Shown: piece by piece, positions 34,039 through 43,628 of the stretch
Layout of the letters: each line of letters starts with the position of its first letter
Numbering within the stretch: the stretch's first letter is position 1
Assembly (NCBI GenBank): GCA_017308135.1
Contig: JAFKFM010000011.1
Span: 310,001-374,000 of the forward strand
DNA length: 64,000 nt
DNA from: Alphaproteobacteria bacterium
GTDB lineage: Bacteria; Pseudomonadota; Alphaproteobacteria; CACIAM-22H2
Direction: 5' to 3'
Translations under genes and position numbers: made by a program
The notes under the pieces: model-generated
Told to the model about the DNA's origin: nothing
Seen by the model: only the letters and a program-made list of their open reading frames with translations
Databases searched by the model: none

Positions 34039-35009
34039 GTGTCGTCGTCCCGCGCGCGCCCGAAGCCGATGCGCGGATCGAGGGCGGCATAGACCATATC
34101 GGCCGCGAAGTTCGCCGCGATCACCAAGGCCGAGGCCATCAGCAGACAGGCGAGGGCGAGATTGAAATCGCTCGCCATGATCGAATCGTAGATGAGCTTG
34201 CCCATGCCGGGATAGGCGAAGATCGTTTCGGTGACGAGGGCGCCGGAAAACAAGCCGCCGAAGCCGAGGGCCGCGACCGTCGCGACGGGGACCAGCGCGT
34301 TGCGCAGCACATGGCCCAGCACCACGCGCGTTTCGGAAGCGCCCTTGGCGCGCGCGGTGCGCACCCAATCCTGCGCCAGCGCGTCGATGGCGGCCGCGCG
34401 CATATGGCGCGCGTATTCGCCCGCTTCGACCAAGGCCAAAGTCGTCACCGGCAAGATCAAATGGCGGATCTTGTCCCAGATTCCGTCTTCGCCCGGCGGC
34501 GGCAAGGCGCTGGCGGGCAGCCAGCCGAGCGTGACCGCGAACAACACGATCATCAATAGCGCCAGCCAGAAGGTCGGCGTGGCGGCGGAGACGAAGGCGA
34601 AGGCGTTGATCGCCGTATCGATCGCGCCGCCGCGATTGGCCGCCGCCGCAAGGCCCAGCGCGATGCCGAACACGAGCGCAAGCACGAACGACACCAGCAT
34701 CAACGCGGCGGTGTTGGCCAGGAAGGGCGGAATCGTCGCCAGCACGGGCCGCGAGAACGTGCGGCTATAGCCGAGATCGCCCGACAGCGCCGAAGCGGCC
34801 CAGTCGAGATAGCGATCGACCAGCGGCCGATCGAGCCCGTGGAGTTCGCGCAGATTGCGCAGATCGTCGGGCGTGAAATTGGGATTGCCCGAGGCGATCA
34901 GATCGACCGGATCGCCGGGCATCAGGCCGAGCAAGATATAGATCGCGAAACTCGCGGCGGTCAGAACCAGCAGGCCTTGAACGAGGCGCGTGACCGCGTG
35001 GCGGAGCAT
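34035..35009 (-). CDS. Peptide/nickel-type ABC permease, DppB-like
   Basis: Permease of 324 residues with six helices and the periplasmic N-terminal loop usual in DppB (LHGLDRPLVDRYLDWAASALSGDLGYS). The cytoplasmic coupling segment is YARHMRAAAIDALAQDWVRTARAKG, followed by FGGLFSGALVTETIFAYPGMG. ATG 35009 is one base after the stop of the binding-protein gene. It forms the pore with the DppC-like protein. Substrate follows the binding protein. Confidence 0.93.
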   Translation of the reverse strand: MLRHAVTRLVQGLLVLTAASFAIYILLGLMPGDPVDLIASGNPNFTPDDLRNLRELHGLDRPLVDRYLDWAASALSGDLGYSRTFSRPVLATIPPFLANTAALMLVSFVLALVFGIALGLAAAANRGGAIDTAINAFAFVSAATPTFWLALLMIVLFAVTLGWLPASALPPPGEDGIWDKIRHLILPVTTLALVEAGEYARHMRAAAIDALAQDWVRTARAKGASETRVVLGHVLRNALVPVATVAALGFGGLFSGALVTETIFAYPGMGKLIYDSIMASDFNLALACLLMASALVIAANFAADMVYAALDPRIGFGRARDDDT

Positions 35010-35010
35010 G

Positions 35011-36657
35011 TTAAGGGCGTGGGCGCCAATTTTCGACGCCGAGCGTCGAATAATATTGATGTCCCGTCGGCTCGATCCCGGTCAGCCATTTCGGGATCAC
35101 GAACGGATCGGCGCGGAAATAGAGCGGCAGCACCCAGGCGTTCTGGGCGTAGAGCGTTTGGATGCGCGCCCAGATCGGCTTGCGCTTGGCGGGATCGAGT
35201 TCGCGTTCCAGCGCGTCGATCGCCGCGTCGATTTCCGGCTCGCGCACGCCGGGATAATTCTGGCCCTGCCAGCCATTGGCCTCGCTGGGGATCATCTCCG
35301 AATGTAGCGTGGTGCGCGGCACCGCCTCGGGCGAGGAGAACCACGCATACATCGCCATTTGGAAACGGCGCTTGGACGTGCCGTCGCCGAAAAACACGCG
35401 CGGCGGTTCGTTGCGGATGCGCACGTCGATGCCCGCCCGCCGCCACTGGCTTTGCAGCGCCTGCTGCACCGTTTCGCGCAGACGGTTTCCGGCGGTGGTG
35501 CCGAATTCGAACGACAAGCGCTCGCCCGCGGCATTTTGGCGAATACCGTTCACGACGCGATCGAAGCCCGCCTCGGCCAGCAGCGCCTGCGCGCGCGCCA
35601 GGTCGAAGCCGAGCACGGGCAGATCGGCGGCGGACATCGGGTCGCGCGGCCCCATGAAGGAATGCGCCACGCGCTGCTTGCCCTCGAACAATTGACGGGT
35701 CAGCGCTTCGCGATCCAGCGCATGGACCATCGCGCGGCGCACGCGCACATCCTTCAGGATGGGATGGTCGAGATTGAAGTCGATATGCTCGTAGAGCAGC
35801 GACGGGACGTAGTTGAAATCGAAGCGCGCGGCCTGGCGCTTTTCCAGCGCCAAGGCTTGATCGAGCGTGAACCCGAGCTCGCCCGCGACGTAATCGATCG
35901 AACCAGAGAGGAGATTGGCTTCGAGGGCGGCCGAGTTTTCGATCACGCGGACGAAGATGCGTTTGAAATGCGGCTTCCTGCCCGCCCAATGCGGATTGGG
36001 CTCCAGCGTGATCGACGCGCCCGGCTGCACGTTGGTGATGCGATAGGGGCCGTTATAAAGGCCGGGATTGGCCGTATCGGTGTCGTAACCCGTGCGCCGG
36101 CGATAGGTCTCGGGGTCCTGTTCGAAACGCGCGCGTTCCAGATGCGCCGGGATGAAATCGTATTGGCTGAAATCGTTGTAGGAGAAAGTGACGCGGTCGG
36201 AGGTGAAGACCAGCGTCTTGGGATCGGGCGTTTCGATCTTCAGGATGCGGCGATAGCCTTCGCCCGAGGTGACGCCCGAACGCGGATGCTTGCCGATTTC
36301 CCAGGTCAGGATCGCGTCGTCGGCGACGACCGGCTTGCCGTCGCCCCAATTCGCATCCGGCTTGATGCGGAAGGTGACCTCCATACCTTCCTTGCCGTCG
36401 GGCAAGGATACGCGCCTGGCGCCGCCGTTTTCGACGGTCGGCAGCTCGACGCACATCAGGCAGACGAGCTTCCAATCCTTGTCGTAGGTCGTGATCGGAC
36501 GGCGGGCCATGCCGAGCACGTAGCTCTTGGCCGCCATCGAATCGATCATCGGATGGAAAGTCGCGGGGAATTGCGAAAGACCGACCGTCAGCTCGTCCTT
36601 GGCTTTGGCCGGGAAAGCCAAAGCGAGCAGGGCGAAGGCGAGGGCGGCGACGCGCAT
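35011..36657 (-). CDS. ABC peptide-type substrate-binding protein (SBP family 5)
   Basis: Periplasmic protein of 548 residues with a Sec signal (about 1-19, ending AKA). The family 5 fold is seen in YNGPYRITNVQPGASITLEPNPHW, the domain hinge, and in VRRAMVHALDREALTRQLF. The length and the insert around EYGTT-like residues are in the normal range for extracellular solute-binding proteins of the oligopeptide/opine type. It is the first of three transporter genes, and is preceded by pyrE with 9 bases between. Ligand unknown. Confidence 0.9.
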   Translation of the reverse strand: MRVAALAFALLALAFPAKAKDELTVGLSQFPATFHPMIDSMAAKSYVLGMARRPITTYDKDWKLVCLMCVELPTVENGGARRVSLPDGKEGMEVTFRIKPDANWGDGKPVVADDAILTWEIGKHPRSGVTSGEGYRRILKIETPDPKTLVFTSDRVTFSYNDFSQYDFIPAHLERARFEQDPETYRRRTGYDTDTANPGLYNGPYRITNVQPGASITLEPNPHWAGRKPHFKRIFVRVIENSAALEANLLSGSIDYVAGELGFTLDQALALEKRQAARFDFNYVPSLLYEHIDFNLDHPILKDVRVRRAMVHALDREALTRQLFEGKQRVAHSFMGPRDPMSAADLPVLGFDLARAQALLAEAGFDRVVNGIRQNAAGERLSFEFGTTAGNRLRETVQQALQSQWRRAGIDVRIRNEPPRVFFGDGTSKRRFQMAMYAWFSSPEAVPRTTLHSEMIPSEANGWQGQNYPGVREPEIDAAIDALERELDPAKRKPIWARIQTLYAQNAWVLPLYFRADPFVIPKWLTGIEPTGHQYYSTLGVENWRPRP

Positions 36658-36666
36658 CCCGGAAGC

Positions 36667-37356
36667 CTACTCGCCTTTCTTCTTGCCGTCGCGCCCCACG
36701 CCGCCATGGGCGTAGGACCAATCCGCCGGGTTCTCGAGGAATTTGCGCACTTCGGCGAGCTCGGCGGCGGGATAGACGGCTTGCGCTTCGGCTTCCTTCA
36801 GCACGTCCCACCACGTGGCGAGTTCGTGGAGCGCCACACCTTCCTTGGCCAGCGCGGAGACGCTTTCCGGGAAGATGCCGTAATGGAACACGACGAAGCT
36901 GTGCGCCACCTGGCAGCCGGCCTCGCGCAGCCCGTTGACGAAATGGAGCTTCGACTTGCCGTCGGTCGCGAGATCTTCGACCAGCAGCACGCGCGAACCT
37001 TCGACGATCTTGCCTTCGATCAGCGCGTTGCGCCCGAAGCCCTTGGGCTTCTTGCGCACATAGAGCATCGGCAGTTCCAGGCGCTCGGCGATCCAGGCCG
37101 CGAAGGGGATGCCGGCCGTTTCGCCGCCGGCGACGGCGTCCAGACTATCGAAGCCGATCGTGCGCTGGATCGTTTCGACCGCCATATCCATCAGCTTGGC
37201 GCGCGCGCGCGGGAACGAGATCAGCCGCCGGCAATCGCAATAGGTGGGCGAGGCCCAGCCCGACGTGAAGATATAGGGCTTGGCGACGTTGAAATGGATC
37301 GCTTGGGTTTCGATCAGGATGCGGGCGGCGGTTTTGGCGATCTCGTCCTTGGTCAT
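36667..37356 (-). CDS. pyrE: Orotate phosphoribosyltransferase
   Basis: Pyrimidine synthesis enzyme of 229 residues that makes OMP from orotate and PRPP. FTSGWASPTYCDCRRLISFP is the N-terminal orotate-side segment, YVRKKPKGFG carries the flexible-loop lysines, and VLLVEDLATDGKSK is the PRPP-binding loop. ATG 37356 fits the family N-terminus. It leads a minus-strand unit with the peptide-type transporter (9-base gap), an unusual partner for pyrE. Confidence 0.93.
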   Translation of the reverse strand: MTKDEIAKTAARILIETQAIHFNVAKPYIFTSGWASPTYCDCRRLISFPRARAKLMDMAVETIQRTIGFDSLDAVAGGETAGIPFAAWIAERLELPMLYVRKKPKGFGRNALIEGKIVEGSRVLLVEDLATDGKSKLHFVNGLREAGCQVAHSFVVFHYGIFPESVSALAKEGVALHELATWWDVLKEAEAQAVYPAAELAEVRKFLENPADWSYAHGGVGRDGKKKGE

Positions 37357-37539
37357 GGCGACTCCCGGAAATACTGTCGCGCCTTTCATATGCCATGCCC
37401 TTGGGCTTGGCGAGACGGCGTGTTCCCGCCGGTAAAATTTTCCGTTGCGGGACCGTCGTTGCCGGTTTCGCTCGGCAGAAACTGCCCCGGCCACGTTGTT
37501 TCGAATAACTAAGTCATTGTTTTTAAATGATAATACTCC

Positions 37540-37555
37540 TGGCATGCCGGTTGCG
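37540..37555 (+). promoter_or_regulatory. Sigma-54 promoter for the flagellin gene
   Basis: TGGCATGCCGGTTGCG matches the sigma-54 (RpoN) consensus TGGCAC-N5-TTGCA, with the invariant GG (37541-37542) and GC (37553-37554) exactly 10 bases apart. It lies 41 bases before the flagellin ATG, leaving a 5' leader of about 30 bases. RpoN control of flagellins is established in alphaproteobacteria such as Caulobacter. AT-rich DNA (37500-37535) lies just upstream. Confidence 0.72.
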
Positions 37556-37596
37556 ATGCGGATGGAAATAACGAATCCCCCGGCACGGAGCCTGCA

Positions 37597-38415
37597 ATGT
37601 CCAACTCCATCAACACCAATCTCAGCGCGATGGTCGCCCTTGGGTCGCTGCGCACGGCGGGCACGATGCTCGCCACCGCGTCCAAGCAGGTCCAGACCGG
37701 CTATCGCGTCGCCGATGCGATGGACGATTCGTCGACCTTCACGGTCGCGCAGGGCATCCGGGGCAATCTGCAGGCCTATCAGGCGGTGCAGGCGTCGATC
37801 ACCAACGGCACGGGCTTGGGGGCGGTGACAGACTCGGCGCTGACCAATATCTCGAACCTGGTCGGCAATCTTCAGGCGAAGATCACGCAGCTTGCCGACG
37901 GCGCGATCGGCAACGGCCAGCGCACGATCTACGCCGCCGATTTCAGCGCGATGACCAGCCAGATTTCGACGTTCATCGCCCAAGCGAACTACAACGGCGT
38001 GAATCTGCTGTCGAACAACTCGGCGGCCAAAACCTTCCTCGCCGACGTCAACGCGACGACGATCACGATGTCGAGCCGCTCGACGGTTCATACCGCGTTC
38101 ACGACTTTCGCGGCGTCGTCGGTCTCGTCGGTCACGGCGGCGACGGCGGCCCTCACCTCGCTCTCGACCTTCGGCAACGCCGTCTCGGCGGCGTTGGGCG
38201 GTGCCGCGGCCGATAGCCGCACGCTGCGCCTGCAAAGCAATCTGCTGAACTCGGTCGTCGACGCGACGACGACGGGTATGGGCGCTATGGTCGACGCCGA
38301 TATCGGCAAGGCCTCGGCCTCGACCCAGTCGCTGCAGGTCCGCCAGCAGCTGAGCGTGCAATCCCTTTCGATCGCCAACCAGCAGCCGCAGCTCATTCTC
38401 GGTATCGTGCGTTAG
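37597..38415 (+). CDS. Short flagellin
   Basis: Filament protein of 272 residues with conserved D0/D1 ends and little or no central variable domain. N-terminal marks are SINTNLSAMVALGSL, then TGYRVADAMDDSSTFTVAQGIRG. At the C-terminus ADIGKASASTQSLQVRQQL is followed by a short tail ending GIVR. It is rich in Ser, Thr, Ala and Asn and almost lacks Lys, as usual for flagellins. No other flagellar gene is in the window, so this is a stand-alone flagellin gene. It has its own promoter (37540) and terminator (38459). Confidence 0.9.
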   Translation: MSNSINTNLSAMVALGSLRTAGTMLATASKQVQTGYRVADAMDDSSTFTVAQGIRGNLQAYQAVQASITNGTGLGAVTDSALTNISNLVGNLQAKITQLADGAIGNGQRTIYAADFSAMTSQISTFIAQANYNGVNLLSNNSAAKTFLADVNATTITMSSRSTVHTAFTTFAASSVSSVTAATAALTSLSTFGNAVSAALGGAAADSRTLRLQSNLLNSVVDATTTGMGAMVDADIGKASASTQSLQVRQQLSVQSLSIANQQPQLILGIVR

Positions 38416-38458
38416 TCCCCAGTACGTCTTCTCCTCTCCTCCTCCTCTCCCAAACTTC

Positions 38459-38490
38459 AGGGCGGCGTTTCCAAGCGCCGCCCTTTTTCT
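38459..38490 (+). terminator. Intrinsic terminator after flagellin
   Basis: The stem GGGCGGCG (38460-38467) with CGCCGCCC (38476-38483) and loop TTTCCAAG is followed by TTTTTCTTT. It lies 43 bases after the flagellin stop, beyond a C/T-rich stretch. It isolates the highly expressed flagellin transcript from the crotonase gene. Confidence 0.93.
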
Positions 38491-38517
38491 TTAAGCTGGC
38501 GGCGGGGAGGACCATCG

Positions 38518-39351
38518 ATGCCAGCCGCCAAACGACGCACGCCGAAGACCGTCTCGACGAAGGACGGGTTGATCCTGGTCGATCGCGAAGCCGCCGGCGA
38601 TCCGCGCATCGTGACCGTCACGCTCAACCGGCCCGAGAAGCTCAACGCGTTGAGCCAGGCGAGCTGGAAGGGCCTGGGCGAAACGATGCGGGCCTTGCAT
38701 CGCGAAGCCGATATCGGCTGCATCGTGTTGCGCGGGGCGGGCGAGAAGGCGTTCGGGCCGGGTGCGGATATCTCGGAATTCGAGCGGACGCGCGCGACCA
38801 CGAAACTCGCCATCGCCTATGGCAAGATCATGCACGCCACGCTGGCCGCGATCCGCGATTGCCGCCATCCCACGCTGGCGATGATCCATGGGCTGTGCGT
38901 CGGCGGTTCGCTGGAGATCGCGTCGATATGCGATCTGCGCATCTGCGGCGAGGGCAGCCGCTTCGGCGTGCCGATCAACCGCATCGGCGTCATTATGGCG
39001 TACCCGGAATTGTCGGCGCTGATCGATCTGGTCGGCCGCGCGACGGCGCTGGAAATCCTGCTCGAAGCGCGCGTGTTCGGGGCCGCCGAAGCCAAGGAGA
39101 AGGGCCTCGTCACGCGCGTCGTGGCCGACGCGGACGTGACGAAGGAAGCCTACGAAGCCGCGACGCGTATTGCTTCGGGCGCACCGCTCTCCAATCGCTG
39201 GCACAAGAAATTCGCGCGGCGTTTGATGGATTCGCGCAAGCTTTCGAAGCGCGAATATCTCGAAGGCTTCGCCAATTGCGATACCCGCGATTACCTGGAA
39301 GGCTATCGCGCGTTCCTGGAAAAGCGCCGCCCGAATTTCGAGGGGCGCTGA
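38518..39351 (+). CDS. Enoyl-CoA hydratase/isomerase (crotonase) family protein
   Basis: CoA-dependent enzyme of 277 residues. VTLNRPEKLNALS near residue 38 opens the fold, and FGPGADISEFE holds the first oxyanion-hole loop. IHGLCVGGSLEIASICDLRI holds the second and the helix carrying the catalytic position. The N-terminal Lys/Arg-rich 15 residues precede the usual start. Substrate unknown. It is followed one base later by a CaiB/BaiF CoA-transferase, so the pair likely handle one CoA thioester pathway. Confidence 0.9.
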   Translation: MPAAKRRTPKTVSTKDGLILVDREAAGDPRIVTVTLNRPEKLNALSQASWKGLGETMRALHREADIGCIVLRGAGEKAFGPGADISEFERTRATTKLAIAYGKIMHATLAAIRDCRHPTLAMIHGLCVGGSLEIASICDLRICGEGSRFGVPINRIGVIMAYPELSALIDLVGRATALEILLEARVFGAAEAKEKGLVTRVVADADVTKEAYEAATRIASGAPLSNRWHKKFARRLMDSRKLSKREYLEGFANCDTRDYLEGYRAFLEKRRPNFEGR

Positions 39352-39352
39352 C

Positions 39353-40501
39353 ATGGCGGGCGCGCTCGAAGGGATCCGCGTCGTCGAACTCGCCCATATC
39401 ATGGCGGGGCCCGTGGCGGGCATGATGCTCGCCGATCTGGGGGCCGACGTGATCAAGGTCGAGAAGCTGCCCGGCGGCGACGATACGCGGCGCATGCAGC
39501 CGCCGATGGTCGGCGATCAGAGTGCGGCCTTCCTGATGATGAACCGCAACAAGCGCGGCATCGCCCTCGACCTCAAAACCGAGCACGGCAAGGAAGCGCT
39601 GCGCCGTTTGCTCGCGACCGCCGACGTGCTGATCGAGAATTACCGGATGGGCACGCTCGACAAGCTCGGTTTCGGCTACGATTCGGTCCATGCGCTCAAT
39701 CCGCGCTTGATCTATTGCTCGCTGTCGGGCTTCGGGCGCACCGGGCCCTACGCGGCGCGCGGCGGCTTCGATCTTGTGGCGCAAGGCATGTCGGGCCTGA
39801 TGGGCATCACCGGCGAAGGGCCGGGCCGCGCACCCGTGAAAGTCGGCGCGCCGGTGACCGACATCACCGCCGGTATCCTCGCGGCGATGGGCATCCTTGC
39901 CGCGTTGCAGGCGCGCACGCGCACGGGCGAAGGCCAAATGGTCGATACTTCGCTGTTCGAAGCGGGGATCGTGCAGACCTATTGGCAATCGGCGATCGCG
40001 CTGGCAACCGGCGCGTCGCCCGGGCCGCTCGGCTCCGGCCATCCGTTGAACGCGCCCTATCAGGCTTTCGCCACGAAAGACGGCTGGATCAATGTCGGGG
40101 CCGCGAACCAGAAATCCTGGCTGAAGCTGATCGAATGCTTGGCGGCGCCGCATCTCGCCGCCGATCCGCGCTTCGCGTCCAACGCCGATCGTATGGGCAA
40201 TCTGCCGGCGCTGGTCGATGCGCTGACGCCGCTATTCGCCGCGCGCACGACCGCCGAATGGCTCGACCTGTTCGATCGCATGGGCATGCCGGCCGGGCCG
40301 GTCTTGTCGATCCAGGAAATGCTCGCCGATCCGCAAACCCGCGCGCGCGAGATGGTGGTCGCGACGGATCATCCAACGCTGGGCCGCGTCGAAACGCTGG
40401 GGGCGCCCGTCAAGCTTTCCGCGACACCCGCTGGCGTCACGCGCGCGGCACCCACGTTGGGCCAGCACACCGACGAGATTTTGCGCGAACTCGGGCTTTA
40501 G
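39353..40501 (+). CDS. CaiB/BaiF family III CoA-transferase
   Basis: Enzyme of 382 residues that moves CoA between carboxylic acids by way of an aspartyl intermediate. It starts with LEGIRVVELAHIMAGPVAG; ADLGADVIKVE and NKRGIALDLK follow, and the likely catalytic Asp170 lies in GAPVTDITAGILAAMG. The length matches single-subunit members. It is coupled to the crotonase gene. The acid used cannot be named; formyl-CoA:oxalate transferase is one member but specific support is lacking. Its stop overlaps the convergent EamA gene. Confidence 0.92.
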   Translation: MAGALEGIRVVELAHIMAGPVAGMMLADLGADVIKVEKLPGGDDTRRMQPPMVGDQSAAFLMMNRNKRGIALDLKTEHGKEALRRLLATADVLIENYRMGTLDKLGFGYDSVHALNPRLIYCSLSGFGRTGPYAARGGFDLVAQGMSGLMGITGEGPGRAPVKVGAPVTDITAGILAAMGILAALQARTRTGEGQMVDTSLFEAGIVQTYWQSAIALATGASPGPLGSGHPLNAPYQAFATKDGWINVGAANQKSWLKLIECLAAPHLAADPRFASNADRMGNLPALVDALTPLFAARTTAEWLDLFDRMGMPAGPVLSIQEMLADPQTRAREMVVATDHPTLGRVETLGAPVKLSATPAGVTRAAPTLGQHTDEILRELGL

Positions 40502-41394
40502 GCTTTCGCCGGGCGGTTGACCGTCCAGATGCCGAAGCCCACGAGCGCCAGCGACATGACCAGGACGGGCTTCAATTCCTCGCCCAGGAGCAGATGCGCC
40601 GCCAGCACGCCGAAGACCGGCGTGAGGAACGAGAACGACGCCAGCGACGAGGCGCGATAGACCGGGATCAACGCGAACCAGATCGTGTAGCTGACGAAGA
40701 CGACGATCACGATCTGAAAGGCGAGTGCGCCCATCACCAAGGGCGTGGGGTCGAAGATGCCCTTCTCGCCCATCAGCAACGCGACCGCACCGAGCAGCAC
40801 CGCCGACACGGCATATTGGTAAAGGCCGATCTTCTCGCCGCGCGCGGTGGCGAGGTTGGAGCGTTTGATGACGATGGTCGACGCACTCCAGAACAGCGAC
40901 GCGGCGAAGGCCAGCGCATCGCCGATCAAGCCGGTGCGGTCCGGCAGGGTCAGCGAATCCGCGAACAGCAATGCGACGCCCAGGAAACACGCGGTCAGGC
41001 CCAATATCTTGCGCGGCGTCAGCCGGTCGTTCTTCAGGAAGAAATGCGCCGCGATCGCCAGCGAGATCGGGGCGGTATAGAGCAGCACGACCGAACGCGC
41101 GGCGGTGGTGAATTCGATCGCCCAATAGAGCAGGCCGAATTCCGTGCCGAACAGCAAGCCGGCCGCGATCCCGCCCGCCAGCGTGCCGTCGCGCACGAAA
41201 ATCGGAATGCCGCGAAACCATGTCCAAGCCAGCACGAGGATCGCCCCGCCGGCCGAGCGAATCGCCGATTGCCAGAGCGGCGAAATACCGGCGTTGCCGA
41301 ACTTGATCGCGACTTGGTTGACGCCCCAGACCGCGCATAGCACGACGACCAGGGCCATCACGCCGAGTCCCGGCGTGCGCGAGGTGTCGTTCAA
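40498..41394 (-). CDS. EamA-family (DMT) transporter
   Basis: Membrane protein of 298 residues with ten helices in two EamA repeats, typical of metabolite exporters. The first repeat has VWGVNQVAIKFGNAGISPLWQSAIRSAG; the second has SFLTPVFGVLAAHLLLGEEL near the end. I place the start at TTG 41394, whose TTGA overlaps the upstream thioesterase stop; ATG 41358 is an alternative and loses only a short soluble lead. Substrate unknown. Confidence 0.86.
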   Translation of the reverse strand: MNDTSRTPGLGVMALVVVLCAVWGVNQVAIKFGNAGISPLWQSAIRSAGGAILVLAWTWFRGIPIFVRDGTLAGGIAAGLLFGTEFGLLYWAIEFTTAARSVVLLYTAPISLAIAAHFFLKNDRLTPRKILGLTACFLGVALLFADSLTLPDRTGLIGDALAFAASLFWSASTIVIKRSNLATARGEKIGLYQYAVSAVLLGAVALLMGEKGIFDPTPLVMGALAFQIVIVVFVSYTIWFALIPVYRASSLASFSFLTPVFGVLAAHLLLGEELKPVLVMSLALVGFGIWTVNRPAKA

Positions 41395-41831
41395 CGTGCC
41401 ACGCCTTCCAAGGTTTCGCTGCCGGGGCGGTATTTAAAGACGGCTTCGCCGGTCGCCACGAATTTACCTTCGTCGTCGACAATCTCGATCGTCGCGAAAT
41501 AGATCGACTTGCCGCCGGGCCGCGTGCGGCCCGTCGCGATCAATGTGCGGCCGATTCGCGCAGGCCCGATGAATTGCGTGGTCAGCGACAAGGTGGAAGC
41601 GCGGCGCACGCGGCCGGGATGCGGGCAATAGCAGCCCGCGAATCCGCCCGCGACGTCGATCATCGTCGCGACCACGCCGCCATGCGCGATACCGGAACGG
41701 TTGCGGTGGCGTTCCTCCAGCTTCAGCAGCATTTCCACGTAGTTTTCGCGCCAAACGCGCGGGTAATAGCCGATCAAGTCGCGAAACGCGCTATCGCCCG
41801 CGGGCGCCATCCATTCTTGTATCTCGTCCAT
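41391..41831 (-). CDS. PaaI-family hot-dog thioesterase
   Basis: Protein of 146 residues that would cleave acyl- or aryl-CoA thioesters. RNRSGIAHGGVVATMIDVAGGFAG is the PaaI signature with the conserved His-Gly-Gly and Asp, and VRRASTLSLTTQFIGPARIG is the following strand pair. ATG 41831 (MDEIQEWM) fits the family start; the frame is open upstream to 41924 but lacks homology there and would run into the TPP gene. It is coupled to an exporter and lies near other CoA enzymes. Confidence 0.87.
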   Translation of the reverse strand: MDEIQEWMAPAGDSAFRDLIGYYPRVWRENYVEMLLKLEERHRNRSGIAHGGVVATMIDVAGGFAGCYCPHPGRVRRASTLSLTTQFIGPARIGRTLIATGRTRPGGKSIYFATIEIVDDEGKFVATGEAVFKYRPGSETLEGVAR

Positions 41832-41913
41832 CGCGGCAAAATAGCCTTGCGGCGGGCCTTGCGTCCATCGCGGCCCGCTTGTTAACTGCCGCTCTGTTTT
41901 TCGGAGGTAACGC

Positions 41914-43605
41914 ATGTCCCCCAAACCGCGCAGCGGCGGCCGGGTTCTGGTCGATCAGTTGCTGATTCACGGCGTCGATATGGCGTTCTGCGTGCCGGGG
42001 GAATCCTATCTCGAAGTGCTCGACGCGCTGCACGACAGCCGCACGATCCGCCTGATCAACGCGCGCCACGAAGCGGGTGCGGCGAACATGGCGGAAGCCT
42101 ACGGGAAGCTCACCGGCAAGCCGGGCATTTGCATGGTCACGCGCGGACCGGGGGCGACGCATGCCTCGGTCGGCGTGCACACGGCGATGCAGGATTCGAC
42201 GCCGATGATCCTGCTGGTCGGCCAGGTCGGCCGCGACATGATGGATCGCGAAGCGTTCCAGGAAATCGACTACCGGCAAATGTTCGGCTCGGTCGTCAAA
42301 TGGGCGGCGCAGATCGACGACGCGGCGCGCATTCCCGAATACATGGCGCGCGCGTTTCACACCGCGACGTCGGGCCGCCCCGGCCCGGTCGTGCTGGCCC
42401 TGCCCGAAGACATGCTGACCGATGTGGTGACGGTGCGCGACGCCGAACCCTATCGCGTCGCCAAGCCCGCCCCGACGCATTCCGATCTGCTGCGCGTGCA
42501 GGCCGCCTTGGCCAAGGCGCAGCGCCCGCTGGTGATCATTGGCGGGCCGGGCTGGCAGGACGAGGCGGGGGCTGCGATCCAAGCTTTCGCCGAAGCCAAT
42601 GATCTTCCCGTGGCGGCGTCGTTCCGGCGCATGGATGCGATCGCGCCCGATTCGCGCGTCTATGTCGGCGATCTCGGCACGTCGGGCCCGCCCGAATTGA
42701 TCAAGCGCGCCAAGGAAGCCGATCTGCTGCTGGTGATCGGTGCGCGCTTGGGCGAGATGACGACGCAGGGCTACACGGTGCTGGAAAGCCCGGAGCCCAA
42801 ACAGACGCTGATCCATATCCACGCCGATCCGGACGAACTCGGCCGCGTCTATCGCCCGGATGTCGGCATCGTCGCCGACGCGAACGCGTTCGCGCTCGCC
42901 ACGGGTGCGTTGAAGCCGCTGGAAACACGTCCGTGGAAAGCATGGACGCAAGCCGCGCGCGCCGATTACGAGAAGTCGCTGGTGCCCAATCCCTATAACG
43001 GCGAACTCGATATGGGCCGCGCGATGCGCGAACTCGCGACGTCGCGCCACGTCGAAAGCTATGTCGTCACGGTCGATGCCGGGAACCATACCGGCTGGCC
43101 GATGCGCTTCCTGCCGTTCAAGCGGCCCGCGCGCTTGGTCGGGCCGACCTCGGGCGCCATGGGCTATTCCGTGCCGGCGGCCGTCGCGGCGTCGCTCGTC
43201 CATCCCGATCGCCTCGTGCTCGGCATGATCGGCGATGGCGGGTTCATGATGTCGGGGCTCGAGATCGCGACCGCCGTGCAATATGGTGCCGCGCCGATCA
43301 TTCTGGTCTTCGACAACGGCATTTACGGCACGATCCGCATGCATCAGGAACGCGAGCATCCCGCCCGCGTCGTCGGCACGGATTTGAAGAGCCCGGATTT
43401 CGTCGGGCTCGCCAAATCGCTGGGCGCTTATGCCGAGGCCGTGACGCGGACCGAGGATTTCATGCCCGCGTTGGAACGCGCCATCGCCGCGCGCCGCACG
43501 GCGCTGCTGGCGTTGACGATCGATCCCGAAATCATCACCACGCGCACGACAATGACCGCCATCCGCGAAGCGGCGCTGAAGCGCCAAGCCGCGCAAGCGC
43601 GCTGA
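41914..43605 (+). CDS. Thiamine-pyrophosphate-dependent enzyme, acetolactate-synthase-like
   Basis: Three-domain TPP enzyme of 563 residues. The N-terminal domain has [13 protein letters not shown] and the cofactor-activating Glu53 in [15 protein letters not shown]. The central domain has [13 protein letters not shown]. The C-terminal domain has the TPP/Mg motif GDGGFMMS (from about 440) to DNGIYGT (about 467). It is probably not the main valine/isoleucine enzyme, since no ilvH-like small subunit gene follows. Relatives decarboxylate 2-oxo acids or sulfo compounds. It reads in the same direction as fhs, 23 bases on. Confidence 0.87.
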   Translation: MSPKPRSGGRVLVDQLLIHGVDMAFCVPGESYLEVLDALHDSRTIRLINARHEAGAANMAEAYGKLTGKPGICMVTRGPGATHASVGVHTAMQDSTPMILLVGQVGRDMMDREAFQEIDYRQMFGSVVKWAAQIDDAARIPEYMARAFHTATSGRPGPVVLALPEDMLTDVVTVRDAEPYRVAKPAPTHSDLLRVQAALAKAQRPLVIIGGPGWQDEAGAAIQAFAEANDLPVAASFRRMDAIAPDSRVYVGDLGTSGPPELIKRAKEADLLLVIGARLGEMTTQGYTVLESPEPKQTLIHIHADPDELGRVYRPDVGIVADANAFALATGALKPLETRPWKAWTQAARADYEKSLVPNPYNGELDMGRAMRELATSRHVESYVVTVDAGNHTGWPMRFLPFKRPARLVGPTSGAMGYSVPAAVAASLVHPDRLVLGMIGDGGFMMSGLEIATAVQYGAAPIILVFDNGIYGTIRMHQEREHPARVVGTDLKSPDFVGLAKSLGAYAEAVTRTEDFMPALERAIAARRTALLALTIDPEIITTRTTMTAIREAALKRQAAQAR

Positions 43606-43628
43606 GGCAACGAAGGAAACGTATTCGC

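Noticed and set aside
35359-37512. A very long open frame on the plus strand opposite the binding-protein and pyrE genes.
   Set aside because: It is antisense to two well-supported genes, its product is an unordered Arg/Gly/Asp-rich mix with no domain, and such frames are expected in high-GC DNA.
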